The notes beneath the pieces are model-generated. The model worked only from the letters and a program-made list of their open reading frames with translations, did not search any database and was not told where the DNA came from. DNA of 64,000 nucleotides from assembly GCA_945882215.1 (NCBI GenBank), contig CAMCWM010000002.1, positions 1 to 64,000 of the forward strand, given 5' to 3'. The stretch comes from Akkermansia muciniphila (GTDB lineage Bacteria; Verrucomicrobiota; Verrucomicrobiia; Verrucomicrobiales; Verrucomicrobiaceae). A program made the translations under genes and the position numbers. Shown in pieces: positions 18,646 to 33,305 of this stretch (position 1 is its first letter; the number at the start of each line of letters is the position of its first letter).

Positions 18646-19815
18646 ATGATCACCAACCGTCGTCAGTTCATCGCCACCACCGCTCTCGCGATTCCTTTCA
18701 TCACACGGGCGGCCGCGCCTGCGGCGAAGATCATCGAAACAAAAGTCATCTCCCAGCAGCCGGAGTTTTATCACGGCTGGCCGACAGTGGCGCAGCGAAA
18801 GAATGGCGAGCTGTGGGTGACCTGCTCCGGTGGACGCGAAGCCCATGTGTGCCCGTTTGGAAAAGTCGTGGCGATGAAATCGACCGACCATGGCGGCACA
18901 TGGTCCGCGCCACGGGTGATTTACGACGGACCAATCGATGATCGTGACTCCGGCGTGCTGGAGACGGAGAAAGGCACGCTGCTGGTCACCACCTTCACGT
19001 CTCTGGCTTATGAGGATTCATTCAAGAAGGCTGTGGCGATGGCTGAACTGACTGACAAAGGCTGGGTGTCGAAAGCGATGCCTGCGGAGCGCTATGCACG
19101 CTGGAAAGCCGCGCATGAAAAGCTCAGCGATGCCGAACGCCAGACGCAGCTCGGCGAATGGGTGCTGCGCTCCAGCGATGGCGGTGAAACGTGGTCCAAG
19201 CCGATTCCCACCATCGTGAACAGCCCGCACGGGCCGGTCCAGCTCAAGGATGGCCGGCTGCTCTACGCCGGGAAGCAATTGTGGTCCGGTGACAAGAAGA
19301 TCGGCGTGGCCGAGTCGAAGGACGACGGCCTCACCTGGCAGTGGCTGGCGGAGATCCCGACGCGTCAGGGCGATGACGCCACGAAGTCTTATCATGAGCT
19401 GCACGCCATCGAGGCATCGGATGGCACGCTCATCGCGCAGATTCGCAATCACAACGCCGCGAACAAAGGCGAGACGTTGCAATCCGAATCCACTGACGGC
19501 GGGAAGACGTGGAGCGAACCGCATTCCATCGGTGTCTGGGGCCTGCCTTCGCATCTGCTGCGTCTGCGAGATGGCCGTCTCGTCATGAGCTACGGCCACC
19601 GCCGCAAGCCGTTTGGCAACCAGGCGCGCATCAGCAATGACAATGGCAAAACCTGGGGTGAGGCGACCATTCTCTCCGGCGACGGTGTCGGCGGCGATCT
19701 TGGCTACCCGAGCACGGTGGAGCTGCCGGACGGCACGCTGCTCAGCGTGTGGTATGAAAAAATGGCGGAGCTGAAACTCGCCGTACTGCGGCAGGCGACA
19801 TGGCGGCTGGAGTGA
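18646..19815 (+). CDS. exo-alpha-sialidase-like BNR-repeat protein, Tat-like signal
   Basis: TNRRQFIATTALAIP; SxDGGxTW Asp-boxes (STDHGGTWS, SSDGGETWSK, STDGGKTWS). Confidence 0.82.
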   Translation: MITNRRQFIATTALAIPFITRAAAPAAKIIETKVISQQPEFYHGWPTVAQRKNGELWVTCSGGREAHVCPFGKVVAMKSTDHGGTWSAPRVIYDGPIDDRDSGVLETEKGTLLVTTFTSLAYEDSFKKAVAMAELTDKGWVSKAMPAERYARWKAAHEKLSDAERQTQLGEWVLRSSDGGETWSKPIPTIVNSPHGPVQLKDGRLLYAGKQLWSGDKKIGVAESKDDGLTWQWLAEIPTRQGDDATKSYHELHAIEASDGTLIAQIRNHNAANKGETLQSESTDGGKTWSEPHSIGVWGLPSHLLRLRDGRLVMSYGHRRKPFGNQARISNDNGKTWGEATILSGDGVGGDLGYPSTVELPDGTLLSVWYEKMAELKLAVLRQATWRLE

Positions 19816-19861
19816 CTTCCAGGCTTGCAAAGTTGTCGCGCTCACGGCTGAATGGCCGTCC

Positions 19862-22741
19862 ATGAAAATTCGCTTTCTTTGGGCGCTCGGTTTCGCCGTG
19901 GTTTCCGCCGCTTTTGCCGCGGACATGCTGCGTCCACCAGGTTTGCGACCGCTGGAGGCTTCGAGTCATGCGCTGGTCGGCGCGCGTGTGGTAACGAGTC
20001 CGGGGAAGGAACTTGAAAAGGGCACGATCATCCTGCGCGAGGGACGCATCGTGGCCGTGGGAGCCGGGATTGATGTTCCCAAAGATGCGCGGATGCATGA
20101 CATGACGGGCACGACGATCTATGCGGGCTTCATCGACGCGCATGTGTCGTTCGCGAAGTCCACGCGCAACGCACCCGAAGAAGGCGGGCCACCGGTGGAA
20201 GAAGGGGTGCTCACCTCGGGAGCCGTAGCACCGTTTCTCGGCGTGAATTCGGCGGCAGGCGGGCCGGGCGCCAAATCCGTCGTCACTCCCGAGCGCCGCA
20301 TGACGCGAGAGCATGCGCCGTCGCAAAAATCACTCGATGCGCTGCGGCATGAAGGTTTCACGGCGGCGAATGTCGTGCCGGACACGGGCGTGATTCGCGG
20401 CGTGAGCACGTTTGTGTCGCTGGCGTCCGGTGATCCCGATGTGGCGATCATCCGGCCAGACACTTTTCAACATGTGAGCATTGATGCGCCACGCTCAGGG
20501 TCGGATGAAGATGAGGACACAAAGCCACGTGCGTATCCGGCCTCACTGATGGGCGTGATCGCGGTGGTGCGGCAGACGTTTATCGACGCAAGGCATCAGG
20601 CGGCGGATCACGCGCATTATGCGAAGCATGCCAAGGATCGTCCACGCCCAGCGCAGGACACGTCATTGGAAGCGCTGCTGCCTGCGGCGGAGAAAAAGAT
20701 GCCGGTGCTGTTTGAACCGGCCAGCGTGCTGATGGTGGAGCGCGCGGCGCAATTGGCGCGTGAGTTCGATTTGCAGCCTGCGCTACTCGCCTGCGGTCAG
20801 GAGTGGCGCAGGCCAGAACTGGCGCGTGCGGCAAAAGCGCCGTTCATCGTGCCGGTGGATTTTCCAGAAGTCGCGAAGCTGCCGGAGGATGACGACTGGC
20901 TCGCGGTGCCGTTTGAAACGCTGCGTGCGTGGGATCATGCGCCGAGCAATGCCGCGCTGCTGCGTCGCGAGGGCGTGGAGATCGCGCTCACGACGCACGG
21001 CCTGGCAAAACGCAGTTCATTTCGCACCAATGCACGTCTGGCCATTGCACGCGGCCTCAGCGCGGACGATGCGCTCGCCGCGCTGACCACCGTGCCCGCA
21101 AAACTCTGCGGCGTGGGTGATCAACTCGGCACTATCGAGGTTGGAAAGCTCGCGCATCTCACGGTGGTGGAGAAAGGCGGCTACTTCGATAAAGACGCCC
21201 GCGTGCGTGAAGTGTGGATCGACGGACGTCAGTTCCAGGCGCCGATCAAAGACGACAAAAAGGACGCCAAGGACAAAAAAGACGATGAGTACGAGGCGAA
21301 AAAATCGGAGAAGAAGGTGCTGCGCGAAAAGCTCACCGCCGCACCGGCACAGCAGGATCGCGGTCCGCTTCTCTCGCCAAAGTCGGTCTTGATCAAGAAC
21401 GCCACGATCTGGACCTGCGGGCCGAAGGGACTCATCGAAAACGCGAGCCTGCTCATCACCAATGGCAAGATCACGCACGTCGGCTCCTTCAAGGTGGAGC
21501 TGTCAGCAGACACGCTGGTGATCGACATTCCCGGCATTCACATCACGCCAGGCCTCATCGACTGCCACAGTCACAGCATGATAATGGGCGGTGTGAACGA
21601 AGGCACGCTGCCCTCCACCGCGATGGTGCGCGTGGAAGATGTGGTGAACTCCGAATCAGAAACGATTCACCAGCAACTCGCGGGCGGACTCACCACCACG
21701 AATCTTTTACATGGTTCGGCGAACCCGATTGGCGGGCAAAACTGCGTCATCAAGCTGCGTGATGGTGCCGCGCCGGAGGATTTGAAGTTCAAAGGTGCTC
21801 CCGGTGGCATCAAGTTCGCGCTCGGCGAGAATGTGAAACAATCCGGCTGGGGTGACGCCTTCAAATCACGCTTTCCGCAGTCACGCATGGGTGTTCCTGC
21901 GTTTCACACGAACCGCTTCACCGCCGCGCAGCAATACATGGCCGAGATCGAGAAGCAGAAACGCGATGGCGGGCCGCCGGTGCGGCGTGATCTCGAACTG
22001 GAGACCATCGCGGAGATCATTCGCGGCGAACGGCTCGTGCATTGTCACAGCTACCGCCAGGATGAGATCCTCGCCTTTTTGCGCGTGATGGAGGGCTTCA
22101 AAGTGCGTGTCGGCACGCTCCAGCACATCCTCGAAGGCTACAAGGTGGCCGATGAGATCGCCCAACACGGCGCAGGCGCGTCGGCCTTCTCCGACTGGTG
22201 GGCTTACAAGCTCGAAGTGTATGACGCCATTCCGCACGCTGGCAGCATCATGCGCGAGCGCGGCGTGCTCGTGTCGTTCAACTCCGATTCGTCGGATCAT
22301 GCGCGTCGTTTGAATCTCGAAGCGGCGAAGGCCGTGAAGTATGGCGGCACCTCCGAGGAGGAAGCGCTGAAGTTTGTGACGCTCAATCCGGCGAAGCAGC
22401 TCCGCATCGACAAATCGGTTGGCTCGCTTGAAGTTGGTAAAGATGGCGATTTCGTCATCTGGAGCGGTCATCCGCTCTCCACATCGTCGATCTGCCTGCA
22501 AACGTGGATCGAGGGCAAACAGTACTTTGAACGCGAAGCCGCGAAACGCCGCGCCGACTCCCGGCACACCGAAAGACTCGCGCTGATTGCCAAGGCCAAA
22601 AAAATCGCCACGGGCAGCAGCACAAGCTCTCCATCTGATGACAAGGCCAAGGCCCGATTTTTCTTCCGCACGCTCGAAGAACGTCAAAACCACCTGTGTG
22701 TGGACTGCTGCATGGAAAGGTCGCTCTCATGGGAAAACTGA
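19862..22741 (+). CDS. double-module amidohydrolase
   Basis: two imidazolonepropionase/amidohydrolase-like modules; second has GLIDCHSHS. Confidence 0.8.
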   Translation: MKIRFLWALGFAVVSAAFAADMLRPPGLRPLEASSHALVGARVVTSPGKELEKGTIILREGRIVAVGAGIDVPKDARMHDMTGTTIYAGFIDAHVSFAKSTRNAPEEGGPPVEEGVLTSGAVAPFLGVNSAAGGPGAKSVVTPERRMTREHAPSQKSLDALRHEGFTAANVVPDTGVIRGVSTFVSLASGDPDVAIIRPDTFQHVSIDAPRSGSDEDEDTKPRAYPASLMGVIAVVRQTFIDARHQAADHAHYAKHAKDRPRPAQDTSLEALLPAAEKKMPVLFEPASVLMVERAAQLAREFDLQPALLACGQEWRRPELARAAKAPFIVPVDFPEVAKLPEDDDWLAVPFETLRAWDHAPSNAALLRREGVEIALTTHGLAKRSSFRTNARLAIARGLSADDALAALTTVPAKLCGVGDQLGTIEVGKLAHLTVVEKGGYFDKDARVREVWIDGRQFQAPIKDDKKDAKDKKDDEYEAKKSEKKVLREKLTAAPAQQDRGPLLSPKSVLIKNATIWTCGPKGLIENASLLITNGKITHVGSFKVELSADTLVIDIPGIHITPGLIDCHSHSMIMGGVNEGTLPSTAMVRVEDVVNSESETIHQQLAGGLTTTNLLHGSANPIGGQNCVIKLRDGAAPEDLKFKGAPGGIKFALGENVKQSGWGDAFKSRFPQSRMGVPAFHTNRFTAAQQYMAEIEKQKRDGGPPVRRDLELETIAEIIRGERLVHCHSYRQDEILAFLRVMEGFKVRVGTLQHILEGYKVADEIAQHGAGASAFSDWWAYKLEVYDAIPHAGSIMRERGVLVSFNSDSSDHARRLNLEAAKAVKYGGTSEEEALKFVTLNPAKQLRIDKSVGSLEVGKDGDFVIWSGHPLSTSSICLQTWIEGKQYFEREAAKRRADSRHTERLALIAKAKKIATGSSTSSPSDDKAKARFFFRTLEERQNHLCVDCCMERSLSWEN

Positions 22742-23997
22742 TCACATTTCTTCTCCTCGCGCTCACCACCGCGCACGCCGACACCTTGCTGCTGCGCGGT
22801 GCGGTGGTACACACGGTCGCGAATGGCACGCTCGACACGGGCGATGTGCTCATTCGTGATGGACGCATCGCCGCAGTCGCGGAACGCATCGATGAAAAGG
22901 CGGATCGCGTGCTGGAGCTCAAGGGCCTGCATCTTTATCCCGGCCTTGTGAGTCCGAGCACGGATCTCGGTCTTGTTGAGATCCCCGCACTGCGCGCGGC
23001 GGTGGATGACAAAGAGACGGGTGAGTTCACGCCTGAGGTCGAATCGTGGAATGCGGTGAATCCCGACAGCGAGTTGATCCCGGTGGCGCGTGCGAACGGC
23101 ATCACGCATTTCGCGCCGACGCCGCAGGGAAAATTCATCACCGGCAGCTCCGGCATGATGGCCGCACGCGGCTGGACCATCGAGGACATGCTCGTGCGCC
23201 GCCACACGGCCATGCATCTCGTCTGGCCGGGCCATTCGCTGAAGGTTCCGGGCCCCAATGCACCCGCAGATGCCAAATCGCTCGATGAACAGGCCCGCGA
23301 GCGAAAAGAGAAGGTGCGGGAGATCGAGCGCTTCCTCGCGGATGCCGAGGCGTGGGCCAAACGCGATGCAAAAAGCCCAAAAGTGCCCGCATGGGAGGCC
23401 ATGCAGCCTGTTTTGCGTGGCGAAGTGCCGCTCATCATTCATGCGAACGGTCAGCGCGAAATCCGCGCCGCGCTGACGTGGAGCGAAGCGCATCCCAAAC
23501 TGCGCATCGTGCTCCTCGGCGGACGCGATGCCTGGATGCACGCGGAGGAACTCGCCAGACGCAAAATCGCCGTCATTTACACCGAAGTTTACGCGCTGCC
23601 ATCGCGCTCCACCGACAGCTACGACGTGCAGTTCAGCGCGCCGTCGATTCTGCACAAGGCCGGTGTCACCGTGGCGATCAGCGAGGGACTTGAGCGCGCC
23701 AGCTCCTCCGGTCAGCGCAATCTGCCCTACATCGCCGCACAGGCGGCAGCCTTCGGATTGCCCGTCGATGCCGCGCTGGCATCCATCACACTCATTCCCG
23801 CGCAGATTCATGGCCTCGGCGATCAGCTTGGCAGCATCGAAGCTGGCAAGGACGCCTCGCTGTTCGCCGCCACCGGCGACATTCTCGACATCCGCAGCCA
23901 GGTGAAGCATCTGTGGATCAGCGGTGTCGAGCAATCGCTGGAGTCACGGCACACCCGGCTGGCGGAGCGCTACCGTTCGAGACCGAAGGCGAAATGA
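22729..23997 (+). CDS. amidohydrolase family protein
   Basis: LLLRGAVVHTVANGTLDTGDVLIRDGRIAAV; overlaps preceding gene by 13 bp. Confidence 0.75.
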   Translation: MGKLITFLLLALTTAHADTLLLRGAVVHTVANGTLDTGDVLIRDGRIAAVAERIDEKADRVLELKGLHLYPGLVSPSTDLGLVEIPALRAAVDDKETGEFTPEVESWNAVNPDSELIPVARANGITHFAPTPQGKFITGSSGMMAARGWTIEDMLVRRHTAMHLVWPGHSLKVPGPNAPADAKSLDEQARERKEKVREIERFLADAEAWAKRDAKSPKVPAWEAMQPVLRGEVPLIIHANGQREIRAALTWSEAHPKLRIVLLGGRDAWMHAEELARRKIAVIYTEVYALPSRSTDSYDVQFSAPSILHKAGVTVAISEGLERASSSGQRNLPYIAAQAAAFGLPVDAALASITLIPAQIHGLGDQLGSIEAGKDASLFAATGDILDIRSQVKHLWISGVEQSLESRHTRLAERYRSRPKAK

Positions 23998-24269
23998 GTA
24001 TTTTGGAAGTCCTGCTCAAGGTCGTGGCTGTTTTCATTCGGTGACAAGGTCCTAGCGTGGCGTCTAACGCTACTCGACTCTGAATGCTTGTTTATTTGTC
24101 ACTAAGCAAATGTGCAGGAAACTGCTGCCAGATTTTTGTTTTTTGAGTCATTATCTTCAGTGAAGATGTACGCGCCATCCTTCATGCCTGATTCCCCTGC
24201 TGCCTCCTCGTCCTCGCCAGAGGATGGAGGCTGCTGCCCAAGTCGTGCGTCTCGACGGGGGCGCGCCAG

Positions 24270-27077
24270 GTGAAGCAAGGTCAACCCCACACACAACAAC
24301 TACTGTTGGCGCTAGTGCCGCCCATGGTGGCCCTGGGTGTGCAATGGACGTTCTGGTCCTCTCTGCAGCCGCAGGTGTTTGTGTTGTTTTACCCGGCGGT
24401 CATTGCCAGTTCGTGGATTGGTGGCCTGCGGGGCGGTGTGGCGGGGACGGCATTTGCCGCCGCGCTGATCTGGTATTTCTTTTTGCCACGACAGTTGTCC
24501 TTCGTGATCGAAGAACCGCGCATGTTGCTGGGGCTGGGTGTGTTCAGCGGGTTGGGCGTGCTTTTTTCCCTGCTGAATGAACGGCTGAGATCGGTCAACC
24601 AGAGTCTTGAGGAGCGTGTGGCACAGAGGACCATGGAACTGGAGGCCTCGCGCAAATCCATCGAGTACAGCGAGGCGCGGATGGCGGGCATTGTCGGCTC
24701 AGCGATGGACGCGATCATCAGCGTGGACAGCGGGCAGACCATCATCCTGTTCAACACAGCCGCCGAGGCGATGTTCCGCTGCTCTGCCGCGGAGACGTTG
24801 AATCAGCCCCTCGACCGATTCATCCCCCAGCGCTTCCGGGAGGCGCACAAAAAGCATGTGCAAGGCTTTGGGCAGACCAGCCACACCTCGCGCTCGATGC
24901 GCTCCCTCGGAACGCTGAGCGGCGTGCGTGCGAACGGTGATGAATTCCCCATCGAAGCCTCCATTTCCCAAGTCGAGGTGTCCGGCCAGAAAACCTACAC
25001 GGTGATCCTGCGTGACATCACCGAACGCAGGGAGGCCGAGGAGGCGCTGCGCGCCAGTGAAGAAGAATTTCGCGCCAGCTTTTATTCGGCCGCTGTGGGA
25101 AAAGCGCAGGTCGATCCCCACACCGGCCGGTACCTGCGGGTCAATGCCAAGCTCTGTGAGATCACCGGCTACTCGGAGGAAGAGCTGCTGCGGAAGACGT
25201 TCGTGGAACTGACGCATCCTGAGGATCAAGTGAACGACAAGGTCGCTCATGAGCGCCTGACACGCGGTGACGTTTCAGGGATCAGCCTGGAGAAGCGCTA
25301 CGTTGGCAAAGACGGCCGGATTGTCTGGGTGAACGTCAGCACCTCGCTCATCAGCGACGAGGACGGCCATCCTTTGCGCACGCTGGCGATCATCCAGGAC
25401 ATCACCGCGCGCAAGGAGGCCGAGGAGGCGCTGCGCGAGAGCGAGGCGCGGTTCGCGAAGATCTTTCGGTCCAACCCGGCGGCCATCTGCATCACCACGA
25501 TGCAGGATGGCAGGTTCATCGAGGTCAACGAGCACTACTGCCAGCTCTTCGATCTCACACGCGAAGAGCTCATCGGCCAGACGTCGTTGAAGCTGGCACT
25601 GTGGGATGATCCGGCCACACGAATCATGCTGATGGAACGGCTGCAGGCTCACGAGCTTGTTCGCGACTACGAGACCCGCTTCCGGCGGAAGAACGGAGGC
25701 CTGATTGATGCCGTGATTTCCATGGAGCTGATCGATTTTCCCGATGAGCAGGAGCCGGTGGTCGTTTCCATGTTCTCTGACATCACCGAGCGCAAGCAAG
25801 TGGAGGCAAAGATCAGCCGGTTGAACGCCGAACTGGAGCAGCGGGTGATCGAACGCACCGCCCAGCTTGAGGCCGTCAATGTTGAATTGAGCAGCAGCCG
25901 GGCCGAACTCCAAAGCCTCTTTGAATCACTGCCGGGCCTGTATCTGGTTCTCACGCCTGACTTCAAGATCGTGGCCGTGAGCGATGCCTACCTCAAGGCC
26001 ACCCTGACGACACGCGAAGGCATTCTGGGCCGTGGATTGTTCGAAGTATTCCCGGACAATCCAGATGATCCGGCGGCAGACGGTGTCTCGAACCTCCGTG
26101 CATCGCTGGATCGTGTGCTGAGCAATGCCACCGCCGACACGATGGCGATTCAAAAATACGATGTGCGCCGTCCTGACGGCACATTTGAAGAGCACTACTG
26201 GAGCCCGGTGAACTCACCGCTGCTGGACGCGGATGGCCGTGTCCGCCATATCATCCACCGCGTGGAAGAAGTGACCGAGTTCGTGCGGCACAAACAACGG
26301 CCCGTTCAAGACGATGCCGCCTTGAGCGCCCGGCTGCAGCAGATGGAGGCGGAAGTCTTCCAAAGCTCCCAAAAAATGCAGGCGGCCAACAAGCTGCTGG
26401 AGACAGCCAACAAGGAGCTGGAATCCTTCTCCTATTCGGTCTCCCATGACTTGCGCGCGCCGCTTCGCGCGATGGATGGCTTTTCCCGTGCCGTGCTGGA
26501 GGACTACGGCCCACAACTCCCTGAAGAAGGCCGGCGCCACCTGCAGATCATCCGCAGCAACACGCAAAAGATGGGGGAATTGATCGACGACTTGCTGACG
26601 TTCTCACGGCTCAGCCGCGCCCCGTTGAACAAGCTGAAGATTGATCCCCGCATGCTCGTGCAATCAGCGCTGAATGAACTGGTGAGCCAGCGTGAGGGCC
26701 GCCAGATCGACCTGCGCATCGAATCACTTCCTGAATGCGAGGGCGATCCCGCGCTGCTGAAGCAGGTCTGGGTCAACCTCCTCTCCAACGCCCTCAAATA
26801 CAGCCGCAAACGCGAGACCGCGGTCATCGAGATCGGGTGCACAACGGAAGATGGCATCCATGCATACTTTGTGCGCGACAATGGTGCAGGATTTGACATG
26901 CGCTATGCCCACAAGCTGTTCGGCGTCTTCCAGCGCCTGCACCGGGCCGAGGACTATGAAGGCACCGGCGTGGGCCTTGCCATCGTGCAGCGCGTCATCC
27001 ATCGACACGGCGGGCGTGTGTGGGCGGAGTCTGTCGTGGATCAAGGCTCCACCTTTCATTTCACCCTCGAAGAATAA
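24270..27077 (+). CDS. multi-PAS sensor histidine kinase with KdpD-like (DUF4118) membrane N-terminus
   Basis: PAS/PAC repeats ([27 protein letters not shown]), His[21 protein letters not shown], HATPase [18 protein letters not shown]. Confidence 0.93.
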   Translation: MKQGQPHTQQLLLALVPPMVALGVQWTFWSSLQPQVFVLFYPAVIASSWIGGLRGGVAGTAFAAALIWYFFLPRQLSFVIEEPRMLLGLGVFSGLGVLFSLLNERLRSVNQSLEERVAQRTMELEASRKSIEYSEARMAGIVGSAMDAIISVDSGQTIILFNTAAEAMFRCSAAETLNQPLDRFIPQRFREAHKKHVQGFGQTSHTSRSMRSLGTLSGVRANGDEFPIEASISQVEVSGQKTYTVILRDITERREAEEALRASEEEFRASFYSAAVGKAQVDPHTGRYLRVNAKLCEITGYSEEELLRKTFVELTHPEDQVNDKVAHERLTRGDVSGISLEKRYVGKDGRIVWVNVSTSLISDEDGHPLRTLAIIQDITARKEAEEALRESEARFAKIFRSNPAAICITTMQDGRFIEVNEHYCQLFDLTREELIGQTSLKLALWDDPATRIMLMERLQAHELVRDYETRFRRKNGGLIDAVISMELIDFPDEQEPVVVSMFSDITERKQVEAKISRLNAELEQRVIERTAQLEAVNVELSSSRAELQSLFESLPGLYLVLTPDFKIVAVSDAYLKATLTTREGILGRGLFEVFPDNPDDPAADGVSNLRASLDRVLSNATADTMAIQKYDVRRPDGTFEEHYWSPVNSPLLDADGRVRHIIHRVEEVTEFVRHKQRPVQDDAALSARLQQMEAEVFQSSQKMQAANKLLETANKELESFSYSVSHDLRAPLRAMDGFSRAVLEDYGPQLPEEGRRHLQIIRSNTQKMGELIDDLLTFSRLSRAPLNKLKIDPRMLVQSALNELVSQREGRQIDLRIESLPECEGDPALLKQVWVNLLSNALKYSRKRETAVIEIGCTTEDGIHAYFVRDNGAGFDMRYAHKLFGVFQRLHRAEDYEGTGVGLAIVQRVIHRHGGRVWAESVVDQGSTFHFTLEE

Positions 27078-27085
27078 AAGACCTC

Positions 27086-27538
27086 ATGAACACCTCCGCC
27101 ATCATCGAAATCCTGCTCGTCGAGGACAGCCCGGAAGACCTGGAGCTGACCTGCCGGGCGCTGAAAAACGCCAACCTCGGCAATCACATCCACATCGCCC
27201 GTGACGGTGCTGAGGCGCTGGATTTCATCTTCTGCGAAGGCCCGCATGCCGAACGCCGGATCGAGGACACGCCCAAAATGATCCTGCTGGACCTCAAACT
27301 GCCCAAGGTGGATGGCCTGGAGGTGCTGCAACGCATCAAAGGCGATCCGCGTACCAAGCACATCCCTGTCGTCGTGCTCACTTCATCCAAGGAGCAGGCG
27401 GACATCGTGAAAAGCTACGCCCTGGGTGTGAACAGCTACATCGTCAAACCGGTGAACTTTGAAGGTTTCTCCGCTGCCGTTCAGGAACTGGGCATGTACT
27501 GGCTGCTGCTCAATCAACCACCCAAGCTGGAGAAATAG
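27086..27538 (+). CDS. CheY/Rcp1-type response regulator
   Basis: [54 protein letters not shown]. Confidence 0.92.
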   Translation: MNTSAIIEILLVEDSPEDLELTCRALKNANLGNHIHIARDGAEALDFIFCEGPHAERRIEDTPKMILLDLKLPKVDGLEVLQRIKGDPRTKHIPVVVLTSSKEQADIVKSYALGVNSYIVKPVNFEGFSAAVQELGMYWLLLNQPPKLEK

Positions 27539-27539
27539 G

Positions 27540-30611
<3,072 letters not shown>

Positions 30612-30659
30612 AATAATGCCGGCGAACGTCTGGAGGCGTTTGCTGCTCACCAAATAGCA

Positions 30660-31871
30660 TCACTCACGTCGAGGATTCTCGCCGATGTAAGCCGACAGCG
30701 CACGCCCCAAACCTGCGCCGACTTTGCCGTAGCCCTCCACAGACATCAGCGGGCTGTTCCAGCCGGTTTCGAGTGTGACGGAGATCGTGGAGTCGCCTGC
30801 ATTCGCACGCACCCAACCGCTGCTCATGCGGCCGCGTTCTTCATCGGTCTTCACATAGTTCGCGAAGCGATACTTGGGCTGCACTTTGAGCGGCTCAATG
30901 ATGCTGGCGGCGGCGAGGTCGATCCAGCGCTGGTAGTTCCGCTGCTGGATGCCGGTCATGCGTTCAAAGGCAAAAGGACCGAAGAAAAAGATCGGATCAT
31001 CGGCACCAGGATTGTGCAGATCGATGAAGACATCGAGTCCGTGCTTCACGTGGATGTCGCGGATCATGCGCTGCGCAGCCGCCACCTCGGGATAGATCGG
31101 CTCGGCGGCCCAATCGCGGTTGTGATCGCGCGGGATCGCCTCTTTGCCACCGGCACCGATGGCGGCGTTGTCCACGTCCATGATCGGGATGTAGTGCAGG
31201 CAGGTTTTCGCGCGCAGGGCCTTCGCTTCATCACTGGCATACCAAGTGATGAATCCACGCCCCACCTGGCTGCCACCCGCTTCCCAAGCATGCTGCCGCG
31301 AGCCGATCCAGACTTGATGCGACGCGTTTTCATCGCCAATGCGAATGCCATTCACCAGGCGGCCCCCGCGCGTCTTCGCCAGCTCGAAGCGTTTCGCCTC
31401 CGGCAGCTTCGCCGCGATGTCAGTGAGCAGTTTGTCCGCATCACTCGGCACAAACGGCGGCCCCCACGCCAGCGACATCTGCGCAGCCTCTGCTTTGATC
31501 GTGTAACTCATCACCTTCTCCGCGCTCAGCGTGCCTTTGGCCGATGGTTTCCAGGTTGTGCCATCAACACTGATCCAGGCCTGCCTCGGCTGGCACCAAG
31601 CTGCGGCGAGCACGGTCTTGTCACGAAACGGCTTCGTCTGCGCCTGCACTTCGAGCGTGAATTCTTCGCCCGCCGTGAGCCCTTCGAGTTTGAACGACCA
31701 CCAGCACGGCCAGCCGCGCCCTTCATGCAGCGCGGGCATGATGCGCAGCGTCTTCGTGGCTTGATCGAGTTTCACGACCTCGGCGTTGCCGCCTTCGAAA
31801 TCAGTGATCACCCGCACCTCCGCATGCGCGATGAGAGTAACGAGGGGAAGAAGGAGCAGTCGTTGAATCAT
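30660..31871 (-). CDS. M14-like metallocarboxypeptidase, secreted
   Basis: GSRQHAWEAGGS (HxxE), DVFIDLHNPG, SVTLETGWN; signal peptide. Confidence 0.75.
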   Translation of the reverse strand: MIQRLLLLPLVTLIAHAEVRVITDFEGGNAEVVKLDQATKTLRIMPALHEGRGWPCWWSFKLEGLTAGEEFTLEVQAQTKPFRDKTVLAAAWCQPRQAWISVDGTTWKPSAKGTLSAEKVMSYTIKAEAAQMSLAWGPPFVPSDADKLLTDIAAKLPEAKRFELAKTRGGRLVNGIRIGDENASHQVWIGSRQHAWEAGGSQVGRGFITWYASDEAKALRAKTCLHYIPIMDVDNAAIGAGGKEAIPRDHNRDWAAEPIYPEVAAAQRMIRDIHVKHGLDVFIDLHNPGADDPIFFFGPFAFERMTGIQQRNYQRWIDLAAASIIEPLKVQPKYRFANYVKTDEERGRMSSGWVRANAGDSTISVTLETGWNSPLMSVEGYGKVGAGLGRALSAYIGENPRRE

Positions 31872-31898
31872 CCGCACTCAACGTCACGTTCTGGCTTC

Positions 31899-33305
31899 AT
31901 GAAGCATCTGAGCCTCGTTTTTTCCATTCTTGCCTCCACCTGCCTCGCCGACTCGAACTGGCCGCAGTTTCGCGGCGACGGCGGTCTTGGAGTCGGCAGC
32001 GGCAAGCCACCGGTGGAGTTTTCAGCGGAGAAAAACATGAAGTGGCAGGTCGAGGTGCCGTTTGGACATTCGTCGCCATGCATCTGGGGCGACAAGATCG
32101 CGCTCACCGGTCTCGATGGCGGCAAATTGGTCACGTTTTGCCTGAATCGAGCTGATGGACGCGAACTCTGGCGTGTGGCGGCTCCGGCGGAGAAGATCGA
32201 GGGCGCACATCGCATCGGCAGTCCAGCCGCGCCGACATGTTGCACGGATGGCGAGCGCCTGATCGCGTATTTCGGCAGCTACGGTGTGCTGGCGTATGAT
32301 TGGAACGGCAAGGAGCTGTGGAAGAAGCCGCTGCCAGCGCCGATCGTTGAGTTTGGCACCAGCGCGTCGCCGATCATCGCGGATGGCAAGGTCATCATTG
32401 TCGCGGATCAGGATGTCGGCAGTTACATGGTCGCGCTGGATGTCAAAACGGGCGCGGAAGTGTGGCGCGTGGATCGCAGCGAGTTCCGACGCGGTTTCTC
32501 GACGCCGTTCATCTGGAAGCACGATGACATCGAGGAACTCATCGTGTGCGGATCGTTGTGGGTGCGAGGTTATGATTTGAAGGACGGCAAGCAACGCTGG
32601 TCGGTGCGCGGCATGGCGCGGGTGGCCAATGCCAGTCCGGTGGCGGCGGACGGCGTGCTGCTCGTCTCAAGCTGGAACGTCGGCGGTGACGAAGGCGACC
32701 GCATCGAGATGGAACCTTTTGAAACCTTCGCGGCTGCCAATGACGCGGACAAAGACGGCGTGCTCACGCTCGAAGAATTTCCCAATGGCCCGATCAAGGC
32801 CCGCTACTCGCAGATCGATGCCGACAAGGATGGCAAGGTCACGAAGACGGAGTATGAGGTCATTCGCGGCATGTTTGCCGACGCGGTGAATCAACTCTTC
32901 GCCATCAAGCCCGGCGGCAGCGGCGACATCACGAACACGCACGTCGTCTGGCAGGTGAACAAGCACCTGCCGTATGTCTCCTCGCCCATCGCAGTGAATG
33001 GACGCGTCTTCACGATGAAAAGTGGCGGTCTCGCCAGTGCCTACGACGCCAGAAGCGGCAGCCCGATTTACCAGGCCGAGCGCGTCGATGCCTCCGGCGA
33101 TTACTACGCCTCCGCCGTCAGCGCTGATGGCCGTGTGTATGTCGTTTCGCAACGTGGCACCGTCGTCGTGCTCGATGCGACGAGCGATACGCTGAAGGTG
33201 CTGGCGCGAAATGACCTCAAGGCGTCTGTGTTTGCCTCACCGGCCATCGTCGATGGCGTGATCTATGTGCGAACCGACAAGCATCTGTTTGCGTTTGCTC
33301 AATGA
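31899..33305 (+). CDS. PQQ-like beta-propeller protein with embedded EF-hands
   Basis: NWPQFRGDGGLGVG start; PQQ-like repeats; DADKDGVLTLEEF and DADKDGKVTKTEY. Confidence 0.85.
   Translation: MKHLSLVFSILASTCLADSNWPQFRGDGGLGVGSGKPPVEFSAEKNMKWQVEVPFGHSSPCIWGDKIALTGLDGGKLVTFCLNRADGRELWRVAAPAEKIEGAHRIGSPAAPTCCTDGERLIAYFGSYGVLAYDWNGKELWKKPLPAPIVEFGTSASPIIADGKVIIVADQDVGSYMVALDVKTGAEVWRVDRSEFRRGFSTPFIWKHDDIEELIVCGSLWVRGYDLKDGKQRWSVRGMARVANASPVAADGVLLVSSWNVGGDEGDRIEMEPFETFAAANDADKDGVLTLEEFPNGPIKARYSQIDADKDGKVTKTEYEVIRGMFADAVNQLFAIKPGGSGDITNTHVVWQVNKHLPYVSSPIAVNGRVFTMKSGGLASAYDARSGSPIYQAERVDASGDYYASAVSADGRVYVVSQRGTVVVLDATSDTLKVLARNDLKASVFASPAIVDGVIYVRTDKHLFAFAQ

Noticed and set aside
24102-24299. 65-aa minus-strand ORF in the intergenic region before the histidine kinase
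   Set aside because: No motifs, no start signal support; likely noncoding promoter region.
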